Origin: Stenopsyche tienmushanensis
Lineage: Eukaryota; Arthropoda; Insecta; Trichoptera; Stenopsychidae
DNA: 64,000 nt
NCBI GenBank assembly: GCA_008973525.1
Contig: WACJ01000402.1
Coordinates: 434,001 to 498,000, forward strand
Reading direction: 5' to 3'
The translations under genes and the position numbers were made by a program. Positions 48,808 through 59,782 of the stretch are shown here, one piece after another (position 1 is the first letter of the stretch; the number at the start of each line of letters is the position of its first letter). The notes below the pieces were generated by a model. The model searched no databases. It was not told where the DNA came from and saw only the letters and a program-made list of their open reading frames with translations.

Positions 48808-48863
48808 AAGGGCTTTGAACCGTTATTTTTTACATTTCGGTTTCGTTCCGGTTCTAAGCCCTG
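48808..48863. mobile_element. 56-bp inverted-repeat micro-element
   Basis: GGGCTTTGAACCG (48,810-48,822) and CGGTTCTAAGCCC (48,849-48,861) are inverted repeats with one mismatch. The flanks GTTTATAG and GTATAAAG agree in 6 of 8 positions, compatible with an old 8-bp hAT-type target duplication. CGGTTCC/GGTTCG-rich relatives occur near 12,000 and 51,670-51,735. Confidence 0.5.
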
Positions 48864-50222
48864 GTATAAAGTACGTACAGGGATTGCTTGGAATTTTTGA
48901 GCAATTTTTTCACCGTTGAATATGAAAAATGTGATAAATGCATTCCTGCAAGATAACAATCCTTATCTTGTTTCCAGTGTCTGGCTTTTATATTCTTGAC
49001 AAATAATCATGCGTTAAGAGCATAAATGACATTTTTAGAGCCACTGGTTTTTAATGATTTTCCTCCAGATTAGATTGTGGCCAATTTATAACACATATAG
49101 AACATCCCGATCTATCCATTTTGCCAGGTCACGATAAGAACAATTCGCAAACAAAGTCAATTGCAATTGAATTTTTTTTAAACGCAAATTAAAGGTCATT
49201 TTAAATTGGCATACTTAAAAGATGTAGCGTGTTGTTAAGTATCAGGAAGAACCTTGTGTAGTTTTTCGCCTTTAATTTAATTATGCTGACTTTAACCGTA
49301 TACAATCTGCGATGGCAAATCACAGTTATATGATCGGAGGTAAATGTAATTGATTGTAAGGTTGTCGACGGTGTAGGGCCTTACAATAAGGACGTTCGAT
49401 CTTCAAATGTAAATAAAACAAGTTGTGTGTGAGATATCCGCTCAATTTTCTTCATATTTGAAATCATGTTTTATATAACGGGAATATATATATAGACCTG
49501 CGATAACCGGTTCGTTTTCGCTCCGGTCTCGGTCCGATCCCGCTCCGGTCAAATATTCTTACACAAGAAACAATCAGAGTATTCACACTATCGGATCGCT
49601 CCAGTTCCGATCTGCGTCTCACCCTGTAAAAAATTATGCTAAAGATTCAGCTTGCACATCGACCGATCCTGGTTTAAATGAATGATGCCATTATTTTCCT
49701 TGGTCTTGTAATTATCTGTCTATTTCCGTGGTTGGAGTTATTGAATCAGTCCGTTAATGCATTGATGATGGCCTTTGAACCGGCTAGAATGCGTGCGATA
49801 ACTGGTTTTCAAAAGCAATTTCCAAGCTGGCTTTAAAATTATCATTAGCATATTTTACAAATGGTCAGAAACATTCCTCGCGATGATTCGATCCAATCGA
49901 TTTCATGGTTCTGTCATTATATACACTAACTCAGATGAAGATAGGTCATGGTTGTGTTGTGGTGTTGGAATTATTTATTCCATCCAAACTATCAACCTGA
50001 ACAGAAGTTATCAATTGGGAGTTTAAATGGCGCAGTTTATTTATTGATAAAGTGGTGATCGCCGAGGTGCGTAGGCCTAAGGTCAGATCTGGTCCATCAA
50101 CAAAAAAAAATGCTGACTATTCAATTAGAGTCTAGAGATCGGAAATTGGCCTTCCAACATGTTAGCAAATAATTCTATATAATCAGTTGTGGCTTCAATT
50201 TACATCTACTTTCATTCCTAAA
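48864..50222. other. No gene recognised
   Basis: The stretch 49,420-49,475 (TGTGTGAGATATCCGCTCAA) matches 62,915-62,935 in a Cpr intron, so an interspersed repeat is present. 49,500-49,620 is a CCGGTC/CGGTTCG-rich degenerate stretch. Confidence 0.35.
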
Positions 50223-50348
50223 CCCTTTAATGATTGATTATTTGCGTTCATGAACTTCGCAGGGAATTCAAATGAAACATGACAATATGATGTAATATTC
50301 AATTAAACAATATCATACTCAACATGTGAGTGCATACTCATCAAAGGG
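50223..50348. mobile_element. CCCTTTRATGAGTA-family TTAA element (126 bp)
   Basis: The left end CCCTTTAATGATTGAT and the right end (reverse complement CCCTTTGATGAGTATGCACT) form inverted repeats. The right subterminal ACTCAACATGTGAGT is a near-palindrome of the kind found at 13,770 and 15,298. The flanks are degraded TTAA. Confidence 0.55.
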
Positions 50349-51357
50349 TACATTTTTAAAGATTGATGTATGTACATAATTTAAATTGGGTAAAAGCAAA
50401 GCTAAACGTATAACTGGATATCTTCCACAATATCCGGCGCATTAAACATACCAACAACGTCCATTATCCATAATCTTTCATCGCCAATTTTTTTTTGACA
50501 TACAATTATTATAATGTCACAAAGGAAATAATTATATACACATCAGAAATTTCTATCGAGTACATCAATTTCTTTATGCATCGCTTGAAAAGCTGATTTA
50601 ATCGCTATAGTGATTCATAGCTCATTGTCTCATGGGTTTTTGTGAATTTGCTCAAATTTCTTTGTTGAACCAGCTCTGGATTTAGCTGATCGTTGATTGC
50701 TTTCGCTCGAATTGTTTGTTTATCGACATTAGTACGTGTGCCTGATTAAATCGGTTGTTATCTCAAATCTTTTATCCTCGTGTCTACTTGTTATAAAAAA
50801 TATTTGCACCCAAATCTCAACGCTAATAAAAAAAACTTGTTTTATGACGTGTCTGGTTCCAGTTAGAACCATCATATTTTTTACAAATCCAATGAAGAAT
50901 ATTAAATATCAGCCATCATAATGTGGCTGTAAGGACATTTGAAGTGAAAGCTTGTTTTTTTGTGTTCGGAATCTATACAAGTATTCAATGCCAAATTTTT
51001 AGCTTCATTGTAATATAATTTTGATGGGAAAAAATGTGCAATCATTGAATATGTATTCTATAGATGAAGTTCTTCATATTTGGACTCTTAGGAAATAGGA
51101 CAAGGCTATTTTCATATTAGTTAAATGTTCTCATTTTCAGAACTTTTTTCAGTTTTCGTTACGGTTCAGTTCCAAATATTTATTTCAGTTAGGGTTTTCG
51201 TTTTGGGATATTTTATAGAGTTTTGGGGGTTAAACTCAAAAGCTAAGATGGGCCAAAATAAAGCTGAATTATCATATATTGTGTTCATTTTGTTGGCTGG
51301 GCCGTAATTTTTTTTTTTGTTGTGGGTGGCGAATTTAATAGCTGTGGTTTAGACCTT

Positions 51358-51605
51358 TAAGAATATATCCTCCAACGGAATTTCCCAAAATTCCTATTAT
51401 ATACGGAGTTATAGCAATTTTAGTGACGCGGCAACTAAGCCGGTCCTACCAGAATGAAATCTTTAAACGCGTTTTTCTCGAAACTACTTTTTTCAACGCT
51501 GTTGACATGACATCTCAAATTCCAATCGACCGATTTATTTCAAATTTTATACGTACTTTCTCAATATTACCCTCTATCGTGCCTGCCAGATTTATGTAAA
51601 AAAAA
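51358..51605 (+). repeat. Interspersed repeat R1, copy 2 (empty site)
   Basis: Direct repeat of 47,788-48,030. The stretch ACGCGTTTTTCTCGAAACTA extends the match to the inverse copy at 60,256-60,399. The TTTAAA site is uninterrupted. Confidence 0.75.
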
Positions 51606-51609
51606 TTAA

Positions 51610-52660
51610 CTATTTCAATTAAAACTATGAAAAAATAAAGCTATAAATTCTTACTAAGATTCAGATGTCTTTCGGTTCAGTTTCGGTTTTCGTTCCAGTA
51701 CGATATCTGTTTTCGGTTCTGTTCCGGTTCGAAGCTCTGCTTCTTTCAATCTTCATATATTTTTTTATGTTATTATGGTAATTGGTGCTATTAAATGGGG
51801 GACCCTATTGAGCCCCAAATATATTATTATTTATTATAATACAAAAACTTCATATTGTTTTCATACAAACATTGATTAGCATAATTATGCCAATTTGCTC
51901 TTATAATTGCGAAGAATACGTTCAACTGCGTACTGGCCTCAAATATACTGCAAGATACTGTTTCAATTCATCTTATCGTATTTTTTGAAAATTCAAAATG
52001 ATTCGAGTTATTTTATGCTAACATTGTTGAAGTACTTCTTCGCCTAAGATTTTTGCGTTGGTAACGCGATGCCGAGTCGCATAATCAGTCGATAAACTTT
52101 GGTCTCGCAAAACTAGTTTTAGACATGTAACCTTCTTGTAATTTTTCCTCAACAAGAACTGATAGGCTGCCTTGATTTCTTCGCCGAGAAGGTCGCTTTG
52201 ATGGACCAATCAGCATGTTACATACAATTGATGATGAATAATCGCATTTTTTCCTATAGGAATCAACTGCAAAGTGTATTATTGCGTTTGTTGAAGTTCT
52301 TATCTTGTAATTAAAATGCCATTTTATATACAAGACTTGGTCTATATACATAAAGTGCATTATATTCTAGTATTTACATTTATGCATAGATTGTCTTTGG
52401 GTTCTATTGAACGTTTGCTTGTTAATGAGGTAGGTCATTGTTTTTGATCCAGCGGATTACAACTTTCTTATTTGTAAAATAAATAATTATTTATTATCTT
52501 AAATATTAATAAGCATTACACCTTATCTATTCATGGACATTTATGCGCGTCATCAAGGCGATCGTGTCGAAAGTCTATGTGATATCGAATGTGTATGAAG
52601 CAAGCAGTCTTCATTGGAAAGTTAGAGGGAAAGTATTAATAATTGTATATACCGGTATTA
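51610..52660. other. No gene recognised
   Basis: A CGGTTCnGTTCCGGTTCGAAG end lies near 51,715-51,735. Two overlapping minus-strand frames at 52,018-52,360 look ordinary and match nothing I know. Confidence 0.35.
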
Positions 52661-52664
52661 AATT

Positions 52665-52850
52665 AAAATGTACAAACCTACTGTTTTATCTACAAGTAGT
52701 TTACATTGATTATTGTTAAATAAACGTCGTCAAATTTTGATAGAAGGTAGCTAGGGTTTCAGTAGACGTGGTTAAAGTTATAACGCAGGAACTTGATTGA
52801 AGTATTGCAACGTTCAAAGCATTGCAATATTATATAGTATTTATTTACTC
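52665..52850 (-). repeat. Interspersed repeat, inverse of 32,905-33,075
   Basis: The reverse complement contains CAATGCTTTGAACGTTGCAA, CCACGTCTACTGAAACCCTA and GACGACGTTTATTTAACAAT in the same order as the plus strand at 32,945-33,060. Confidence 0.7.
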
Positions 52851-54912
52851 ATAGCGACCACAATAATTTTCTCTCATCATCTTTTTTGTATCAATCTATA
52901 TAACAGCGACTAGCTTAGTCAGGTTCTCTTATTTCTTAACTACTTAAGTCGTCAGAGTCCAAGGTATCCTAGAATCAACTTCTCTCATCGTCTTTTTAAA
53001 AAAATCTAGCAAGATCATCTAAATTGTATTTTAACGTATGGTAGTGTATAAAAAGATAATAGAATTCATTGCATCTATAAAAGGCACCTTCATTTAAATA
53101 TACATACCTGCAACCAAATTTGCTATCCAGGGATCAGCTTCTTCATCACAAAAGTGTTGCATTGGGATAATATACATGTATTTTTTCCGCTCTGATGCTT
53201 GTCTGTAGCTTTTTTGTTCAATCTTCTCGATCTGGAACACTGCTCTTTGCATCCTCGACGTTGTACCATTCCATAATGCAAGCAGCTTATGGAATATGTA
53301 GCCAAATATATTAAATCGATGAATCTATTATCAACGCGTGGAGCGTCACCACCTTGAAAATCTGATACAAGCGATACTATTCAAATGTCCTCATGCATAC
53401 TCGCACTTTAATAACCATCTGACCTGTCTTTTGTAAGCCTCATGAAAAATGGATGAGCGTGACGCTTGCAACTATGGACTGTATTACAATATGAAGTTTC
53501 TGTGTCAAAATTTTTGTTCAAGTCCTCTTGTTTGGGTTTTTTCTTTCAGACATTTTGCGATTGTATCAACCTCATTATATAATTTCAAGATCAAATCATG
53601 TTGTTTTTTTTTTGTACAAATTCTTCCTGAATGCCGTGAATATTCAGATCTTCTTGAATATCGACCATACCTATACCACCATTCTTGTACGTGTACATCA
53701 GGAATCTCCATTTATTTTTATCTTTTCGGTGCCTACAGCAACCAGACGTAGATAAATGACGTAACCCAACAACAAAAACTACAATGCAAACATTCGGATC
53801 TACGCTTATCGTCCAAACGAAAATCTAGGACCTTGGTCGTATCTGACATTCGATAAATTCCAATCGGAAAAAACATATCATATCTATATTAGGACATGTG
53901 GCTCTGAAAATACTTAATCTTTGAAAAATATCATTATCTTAGCAACCTCTACAAGTTCAATCAGAACCGTTCCCAAACAATTTTTGATATTTTGTGTGAT
54001 TCCAAACAATAATTTAATCTAACAAAACGATATCGCTTTGGTGATACACCAGGGAACTGTTTTTGAACATTATAAAAACGTACGCTGAGCACATAGATAT
54101 TAGGTAATTATTTTTAAGTTAAGTGCGAAATATATAATAATTTATACTTGTTTTGGCCAACTCTCCACATATTGGATGGAGCTCTGGATCTAAAATCAAA
54201 TGTATTATGATTGATTGTATCTAAAAAATAAATACTTATCAATCAAGTAGAACATTCAAGTGTCTGATTTGCAAAAATAGCTTGTACAATATATAAAATG
54301 ATGACAATTTCGCAATGCACTCATGGATCCTTATCTATTAAATGCATCCTCTTATTATAACAATAAAGCCGCACATGAGAACTCAATACAAATCTCCATA
54401 AAATCCATGGAGATCCGCCATGTTTGATTTATATAGGCAAAAAACGTACGCATTTTATATTTTAAAAAGCACATTATGACGTCTGCCGTTTTATAATAGG
54501 CAATCATATTTGCATTCATTTCGAATGTAAGTGTGAGTTCTTAAAAAATGACGTTAATATCTTGGGTATTTTTATTATTGTGCTGGTGCAAATGCGTCCT
54601 GGAGCTGTTGGTGATATTGTTGCTGCTCATTGCGCAATATTTGTAGATTCAACTCTTTAACGGTGCGGATTCAAAAACATTTTGCGAAATGATGACTTCA
54701 TATGAACAGTAAACGTGGAAAAATGAATCAATTATAAGTATTATAAATCGGTTGAGTGAATAACAACTTATAATAAAGATATGAAAAGATCAACACAATC
54801 CTAATAGTGTTTTCAATGTGAATGAGTTGTACGTATGTACTTTTTTTTATGCACTCTTTACTTCCTTTATTTATCAACATCAATGATAAGTCATTTCTTG
54901 AATGATATAGAA
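52851..54912. other. No gene recognised
   Basis: On the minus strand about 53,290-53,105 there is an open frame (RMQRAVFQIEKIEQKSYRQA and onward) ending at a donor-like GTATGT, and near 54,665-54,575 a Gln-rich stretch ELNLQILRNEQQQYHQQLQD followed by two stops. Either could be an exon or an old transposon fragment. I cannot assign them. Confidence 0.3.
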
Positions 54913-55169
54913 CAGCGGTTCTTAAACTGGGGTCCGCGGATCCCTGGGATTCCGCGAAGACATTACCAGGGGTTCGCGAAAACATTTTTTTTTAATCTAT
55001 AATTGAACAAGATATTTTCTAAGAATTATTTACAGTAAATATGATAAGAAGTTTTATTTTAACCAAGATCTATTTTGATCAAGAAATGTTTGTTTGTTTG
55101 AACATTTGAGTCTCAAGACGCAAAATGTTGGGATGAGGTCCGCGGACCACATGAGCTTAAGAACCGCTG
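54913..55169. mobile_element. 257-bp hAT-type MITE
   Basis: The ends CAGCGGTTCTTAAACTGGGG and, in reverse complement, CAGCGGTTCTTAAGCTCATG form terminal inverted repeats of the widespread hAT type (CAGxGGTTCTxAA). Subterminal GTCCGCGGA occurs on both sides. The flanks ATATAGAA and CTATAGAT agree in 6 of 8 positions, an old 8-bp duplication. There is no coding sequence. Confidence 0.75.
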
Positions 55170-55584
55170 CTATAGATTATGAATAAATAATTTCTTAGTA
55201 ATCTGCGGATACTTATTGAAAATAAGTGAACCTTAACACTGTTGATATAAACAATGTAGTAATAATTGATTTATGTGGCTTTCCACTATTTATCTTGATT
55301 CTAAGTAGACCAACAATGATCTAAGAAGACCCTCATCAAGTATGGGGAATAGAATCACTTTTGGTCACAATAAGATCACCTGCAATCTAAGAAGGTCCCA
55401 TACCTCATGATTTTCAACCGGATACGGACAAATTCCATTTTAATTTTAATGTTTATTTTATCGGCATCCATTGATGTGATCACACTATCTTGTACTCTAT
55501 GAAAAACAAAAATTGTTCAAATATTGCATTCCTTTGTAGAAATACAAACGTTTCTTTGTGTTCCTAAAACTTGGTCATAATTAT

Positions 55585-56206
55585 AATTGAAGCGTGACAA
55601 ATTTGAGAATATGTAGATGTGTAGGGGTACCTTTACAGCATTGAATGGTCTTAAGGCAACCTCCAGCTGAAAATGCACGCTCAGCCTCCACACTCGTTGG
55701 AGGTATCGTCACCAGATATTCAAATGCTAGTTCATGTTGATGACCGCGTGAGCCCCCATTTTCGTACAACACCATCAATGTGACTGATAAAATTTCTTTC
55801 TGCTGAGACACGGACTAAAATTCGCAAAATTCCCGATTTCCCGATAAATTATTTATTTCCGTCGCTGCAGATGAATACTTATATACTATAATACTTTGAT
55901 GTGATTCGTAATTATATTACGGAGGAATACAAAAATTCTGAACCCCGTATCTATCATATTTTGTATCGATATACCCATTATTAGAGTCGAGGTGTAGTAA
56001 ATACATCACCGGTAGTGAAAAGTGAATATAACATTTTGAAAAACATATATATACTATATATATTTATACATAGATTAGATAGTTACTGCTCCTAGGCGTC
56101 GCCTAAGCTCGCCAATTAGTATTTACGCCACTGTTTCCAAGCGTCCAGATTTCGGCGGGAATGTCTCGATTTAGTAGCCTTCATCGTACTGGTGAGGTAT
56201 ACGATT
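55585..56206 (-). pseudogene. hAT transposase C-terminal relic
   Basis: The minus strand encodes ELAFEYLVTIPPTSVEAERA then FSAGG, which is the hAT C-terminal dimerisation domain (usual LA.xYLxIPPTSVEAERAFSAAG). After this the frame is altered. About 550 bp (55,658-56,206) are a direct repeat of 59,138-59,672 inside the better-preserved element. The terminal repeats of that element are missing here. Confidence 0.8.
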
Positions 56207-56224
56207 TCTGTCCATCCAGTTGGA

Positions 56225-56335
56225 ACCACATTTGCCATACACTACTGCATAATTTCCAATAAATTTGACACATGTTGCTTCAATAACATGGCCGTTATAA
56301 CCCAATAAATTTCGAGCGTCTCTATTGAAAGACAC
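56225..56335 (+). repeat. Interspersed repeat shared with a Cpr intron
   Basis: ATTTGCCATACAC, then AATAAATTT, GTTGCTT.AA.AACA and TTTC.AGCGTC align with 63,133-63,225. The unit is short and its ends are not defined. Confidence 0.5.
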
Positions 56336-56339
56336 TACG

Positions 56340-57250
56340 TTAAAAGATAAAAAAATGAAATGAATGCGATATTAAAACGCAAAGTCATACTTACATCACG
56401 CAATTATTGTTACCAGCCATAAAGATTAAAATGTGACGCTTTTAAACGAGATGTCCGCGTTTGAAATTGACAATTCCAAAGTAAACATTGCCGGAATTCG
56501 CGAATACACCAGCCGCAGTCAAATCGTGAGATCTCAATTACACGTGTTCCGATGATTTAAAAGCTTATCGCATTGATGCAATAATTTGTTTTTATTTTGC
56601 AATGCCCAGATTGTGCTTATCATCGAATCGATTGTTTCCAAGCTGATTTATTGTCGGGATATAAATCCGCATTTGGGATGCAAAGATTGTCTTTGTGGCG
56701 AATGTTCGCCGAACTGGTTATGTTTCCTTGACCAGATCGCTCCAGCATTAACATATTCTAGGTTTTTATTTCCATTTTTTCAACGCGCCTCAATAGAAGA
56801 ACCGGTATCGTTCCATTTTCATCAACCTTCGATCGCTATTCATCGATTCCAAGTTCAATTTATTCTCGTCTCCCGGCCGCGATTTTTAACATTCAAATTC
56901 CGGCATCGCGTCTGGACCTCGAGGAGAATCGCCTTTCGTCGACGGCGATCTGATAAATGTGTTCCGAGGATGACATAATCTAACAAAAGTGAAACCACTT
57001 TCTCCATAACTCGCACAGCATGTCTGTCGTTTCATCCGCTTTCGTCATACTAATCTGTTTCCTTTTGAGCGATTTCGCAAACAACAGCCCAATCATAATT
57101 TCGTCATTCAAATCTGAATATCATCACAATCTCAAGGTTCATTTAATAACAAAACCGTATGAACTTTTCGATAAATACGTCAGCATCGAGCTCGTTATCG
57201 TCCATCTAATGTGAGCATTGTAGATAAAAGACGTGAATCACCAATCGATG
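56340..57250. other. No gene recognised
   Basis: Open frames at 56,586-56,978 (130 codons) and 57,020-57,214 (64 codons, with a hydrophobic start MSVVSSAFVILICFLLS) are on the plus strand. The latter could begin with a signal peptide, and a donor-like GTGAGC follows at 57,212. Neither is recognised. Confidence 0.3.
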
Positions 57251-57254
57251 TGCA

Positions 57255-57320
57255 TATAAAAATCCTTGATCAGCACCTGATCAAGTTCAGTCTCGTCATA
57301 ACAACCGCGATTTAAAGATC
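57255..57320 (+). promoter_or_regulatory. Core promoter: TATA box, initiator and DPE
   Basis: TATAAAAA at 57,255-57,262 is followed by the insect initiator TCAGTC at 57,287-57,292, with A+1 at 57,289 (34 bp from the TATA start). AGATC at 57,316-57,320 begins exactly at +28, fitting the downstream promoter element RGWYV. Between TATA and initiator, CTTGATCAG and CTGATCAAG form a perfect 9-bp inverted repeat with a 3-base gap (57,265-57,285). Such a complete set is unlikely by chance. It drives transcription rightward, towards Cpr. Confidence 0.6.
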
Positions 57321-57421
57321 GTCCTTAGGTTTATCATCCAGACGAACGCGTCTCTTTGTTGTCTGTGTTTAACAATTTAAACGTGTTTTTTTTTTCAATG
57401 TGCATTATTTTATTTATCAAG
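57289..57421 (+). other. Putative first exon after the 57.3 kb promoter
   Basis: Transcription from A 57,289 would give a 5' leader of 109 bases, then ATG at 57,398-57,400 and eight codons, MCIILFIK, up to a consensus donor AAG|GTATGT at 57,422. Two readings are possible. It may be the first exon of a small secreted-protein gene (a very short first coding exon interrupting a signal peptide is common in insect cuticle-protein genes). Or it may be the 5' UTR exon of Cpr. In that case splicing to the acceptor at 62,006 would give a short upstream reading frame, MCIILFIKI then stop. Confidence 0.4.
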
Positions 57422-57437
57422 GTATGTTTATCTAAAA

Positions 57438-58221
57438 CAGTGTTTCCTAACCTTTTTAGTCTCATTACCCCTATAACCTATCAAGAAAACTGATTTTACC
57501 CCCCTTTAAAATTTTGTTGAAGAAAACAACATATATAATACACACAAATAGCCTTTATTTATCATGAAATTGCACAAAACTATAGGAAATTACAACATAC
57601 TTCCTTCATTAATTTAATGATAGTTAATGTGAAAATTGAAATTGTTTTGCATTTCCAAGTTTTTTTTTTTAATTTTAGATTTAGTCCAATTGCGAACACT
57701 CCTTTTTTTAAGAAATCAAAAATCGAATTCTTTGTCTGCCAACTCCTTGTAAACATTGTTACAAATGTTCTTTAAGTTTGCTCGGTTTCATGTTCTCTGT
57801 ACCAAGAACTTTATTACATATAACACACTGAGGCTTTTCCATATTCCTGTCAACAATTTTCTTGAAACCCCATTGTAGAAATGCTTCTTTATACAAAGCG
57901 CTATTTTCCAGAAACAGAAGTCATTTCACTTAAAATACTATCACAAATGCGAAAGTGCAAATTAGTACTCGAGTAAATTGAAACTGTATCGTCTCCGTCT
58001 CTCGTCTCTTCATCCCTATCCTTGCGAGAAGGATTACTAGAAAGGCATTAGAACACAGTGAGAGACTTCTTGCAGTCTTCTTGAAGAGAGTGCAAGTCAT
58101 ATGACGCTCATCTGCCATTTTATTATTATATCTACATACTGAAAATGAATATTGTCATTACCCCCGCAGAAGAGCCGTTTTACCCCTCGGGGGGTAATTC
58201 CCCCTAGGTTAGGAACCACTG
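57438..58221 (-). mobile_element. 784-bp hAT element with BED-finger remnant
   Basis: The ends CAGTGTTTCCTAACC and CAGTGGTTCCTAACC (right end, reverse complement) are inverted repeats. The element is flanked by a perfect 8-bp duplication, ATCTAAAA (57,430-57,437 and 58,222-58,229). On the minus strand near 57,912-57,735 it encodes ALYKEAFLQWGFKKIVDR, then KPQCVICNKVLGTENMKPSK and LKEHL, followed by a stop; in the next frame NNVYKELADKEFDF. This is the N-terminal BED zinc finger of ZBED/SCAND3-type hAT transposases, with the final His lost to a frameshift. The rest of the transposase is deleted. It sits 16 bp after the donor at 57,422. Confidence 0.85.
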
Positions 58222-58324
58222 ATCTAAAAGCAAATTAACCTTTCGAATTGTGATAATTGTTCGGCATTATTGTGTGTGAAATGTTAATACTTCATAATTT
58301 GAATAAATAATATTTTCACACAAG

Positions 58325-58432
58325 CACACGACATTGTACGTAAAGCGCTATGGAGCGCTGCCCGCAACATGTGCGTGCATACTCTCTGTAGATTACACTC
58401 AATATGTCAGTGCGTACTCATCAAAATTATAA
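58325..58432 (-). repeat. CCCTTTGATGAGTA-family repeat, inverse copy
   Basis: On the minus strand it reads GATGAGTACGCACTGACATA, then GAGAGTATGCACGCACAT and GGGCAGCGCTCCATAGCGCT followed by TTACGTACAATG. This matches 15,298-15,411 on the plus strand. Confidence 0.65.
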
Positions 58433-58783
58433 ACATTTTTGGTGTACATCAGTGGGATTTCTATGGTGCTGAAGTTTTTCCACACCATAGAAAGTTGTGA
58501 AATACTGTTCTCTCACTTTCTTTGTATTTGCCAGTTAATTCCAGTAGCGCCTTTTCACCCAAGTTGACTATTCTCTGGGCTCCTTCTTCTTTTCCAGTAT
58601 ACATGATACCTTTAAAGGATATCCATTTTCTGAATCACACAACATGTGGTTTTTATAGACATACTTCAATGAGCAAAGTAAGGGAGATCTATACATAGTT
58701 ACTATTAAAAAAAAACTCATCGCAATAGCAAAATAGTCTGGCCAAACCATCTTATTGACAGAAAGGCCTAGATTTGTCTCCAC

Positions 58784-59782
58784 TAGGGAATCCAATCCCG
58801 AGCCAAAATTTCGATCCCGGGATTTCGGGATTTCATTAGACAATCCCGGGACCAGTCCCGGGATCCCGGGATTGAGATTTTCAATATTTTAAGAAATTAC
58901 CTTGATGAATTTGATCAAAAATTACTAATAAATCCATTTGTTCAATATAAAAAATCACTTGAAGGCCAAAGAATTTTATTTATTTAAGAAAAGATAAAAA
59001 TACAATTCAAAAATAGATAAATAAAACACTAAAAAATTCAAATAACATTTTGAAAATATGCCCCGAAGTCACATTAACATTAAACATTAGTGTTTCGTCG
59101 TTTAGTCTGGATCTGATTTTGGAAGTCAGACAATTTGCTGCTGAAAATGCACGCTCAGCCTCCACACTCGTTGGAGGTATCGTCATCAGATATTTAAATG
59201 CTAGTTCGATTTGATGACCGCGTGAGCCCCCATTTTCGTACAACACCATCAATGTGACTGATAAAATTTCTTTCTGCTGAGATACGGACTAAAGCTTGCA
59301 AAAATCCCGATTTCCCGACAAATTATTTATTTCCGTCGCTGCAGATGAATACTTATATACTATAATACTTTGATGTGATTTGTAATTATATTACGTAGGA
59401 ATACAAAAATTCTGAACCCCGTATCTATTATATTTCATAACGATATTCCCACTATTAGAGTCGAGGTGTAGTAAATACATCACCGGTAGGGAAATGCTAC
59501 TATAACAATTTTAAAAACATACATGTACGCTATATATGTATACATAGATTAGACAGTCACTGCTCCTATGCGTCGCCTAAGTTCGCCAACTAGTAATTAC
59601 GCCACTGTTTCCAAGCGTCCAGATTTCGTCGGGAATGTCTCGATTTAGAAGCCTTCATCGTGTTGGTGAGGTGTACGATAAAAATTTCAATCCCGGGATT
59701 TTCGGGATTACGTTTTCTAATCCCGGGATTCTTAAGTACCTAAAACTGTTCGGGATCCGGAATCCCGGGATTGGATTCCCTA
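58784..59782 (-). mobile_element. 999-bp hAT element with perfect target duplication
   Basis: Both ends are TAGGGAATCCAATCCCG (17-bp perfect terminal inverted repeats) and the flanks are identical 8-bp duplications GTCTCCAC (58,776-58,783 and 59,783-59,790). ATCCCGGGAT-type palindromes are repeated inside each end. On the minus strand the frame 59,252-59,007 encodes LAFKYLMTIPPTSVEAERAF, then SAANCLTSKIRSRLNDETL, the C-terminal dimerisation domain of hAT transposases. The N-terminal domains and RNase H-like core are absent, so it is an internally deleted, non-autonomous copy. Confidence 0.93.

Noticed and set aside
57020..57214. 64-codon frame with a signal-peptide-like start
   Set aside because: Interesting start and donor-like end, but no promoter signals upstream and no downstream exon found; not annotated as a gene.
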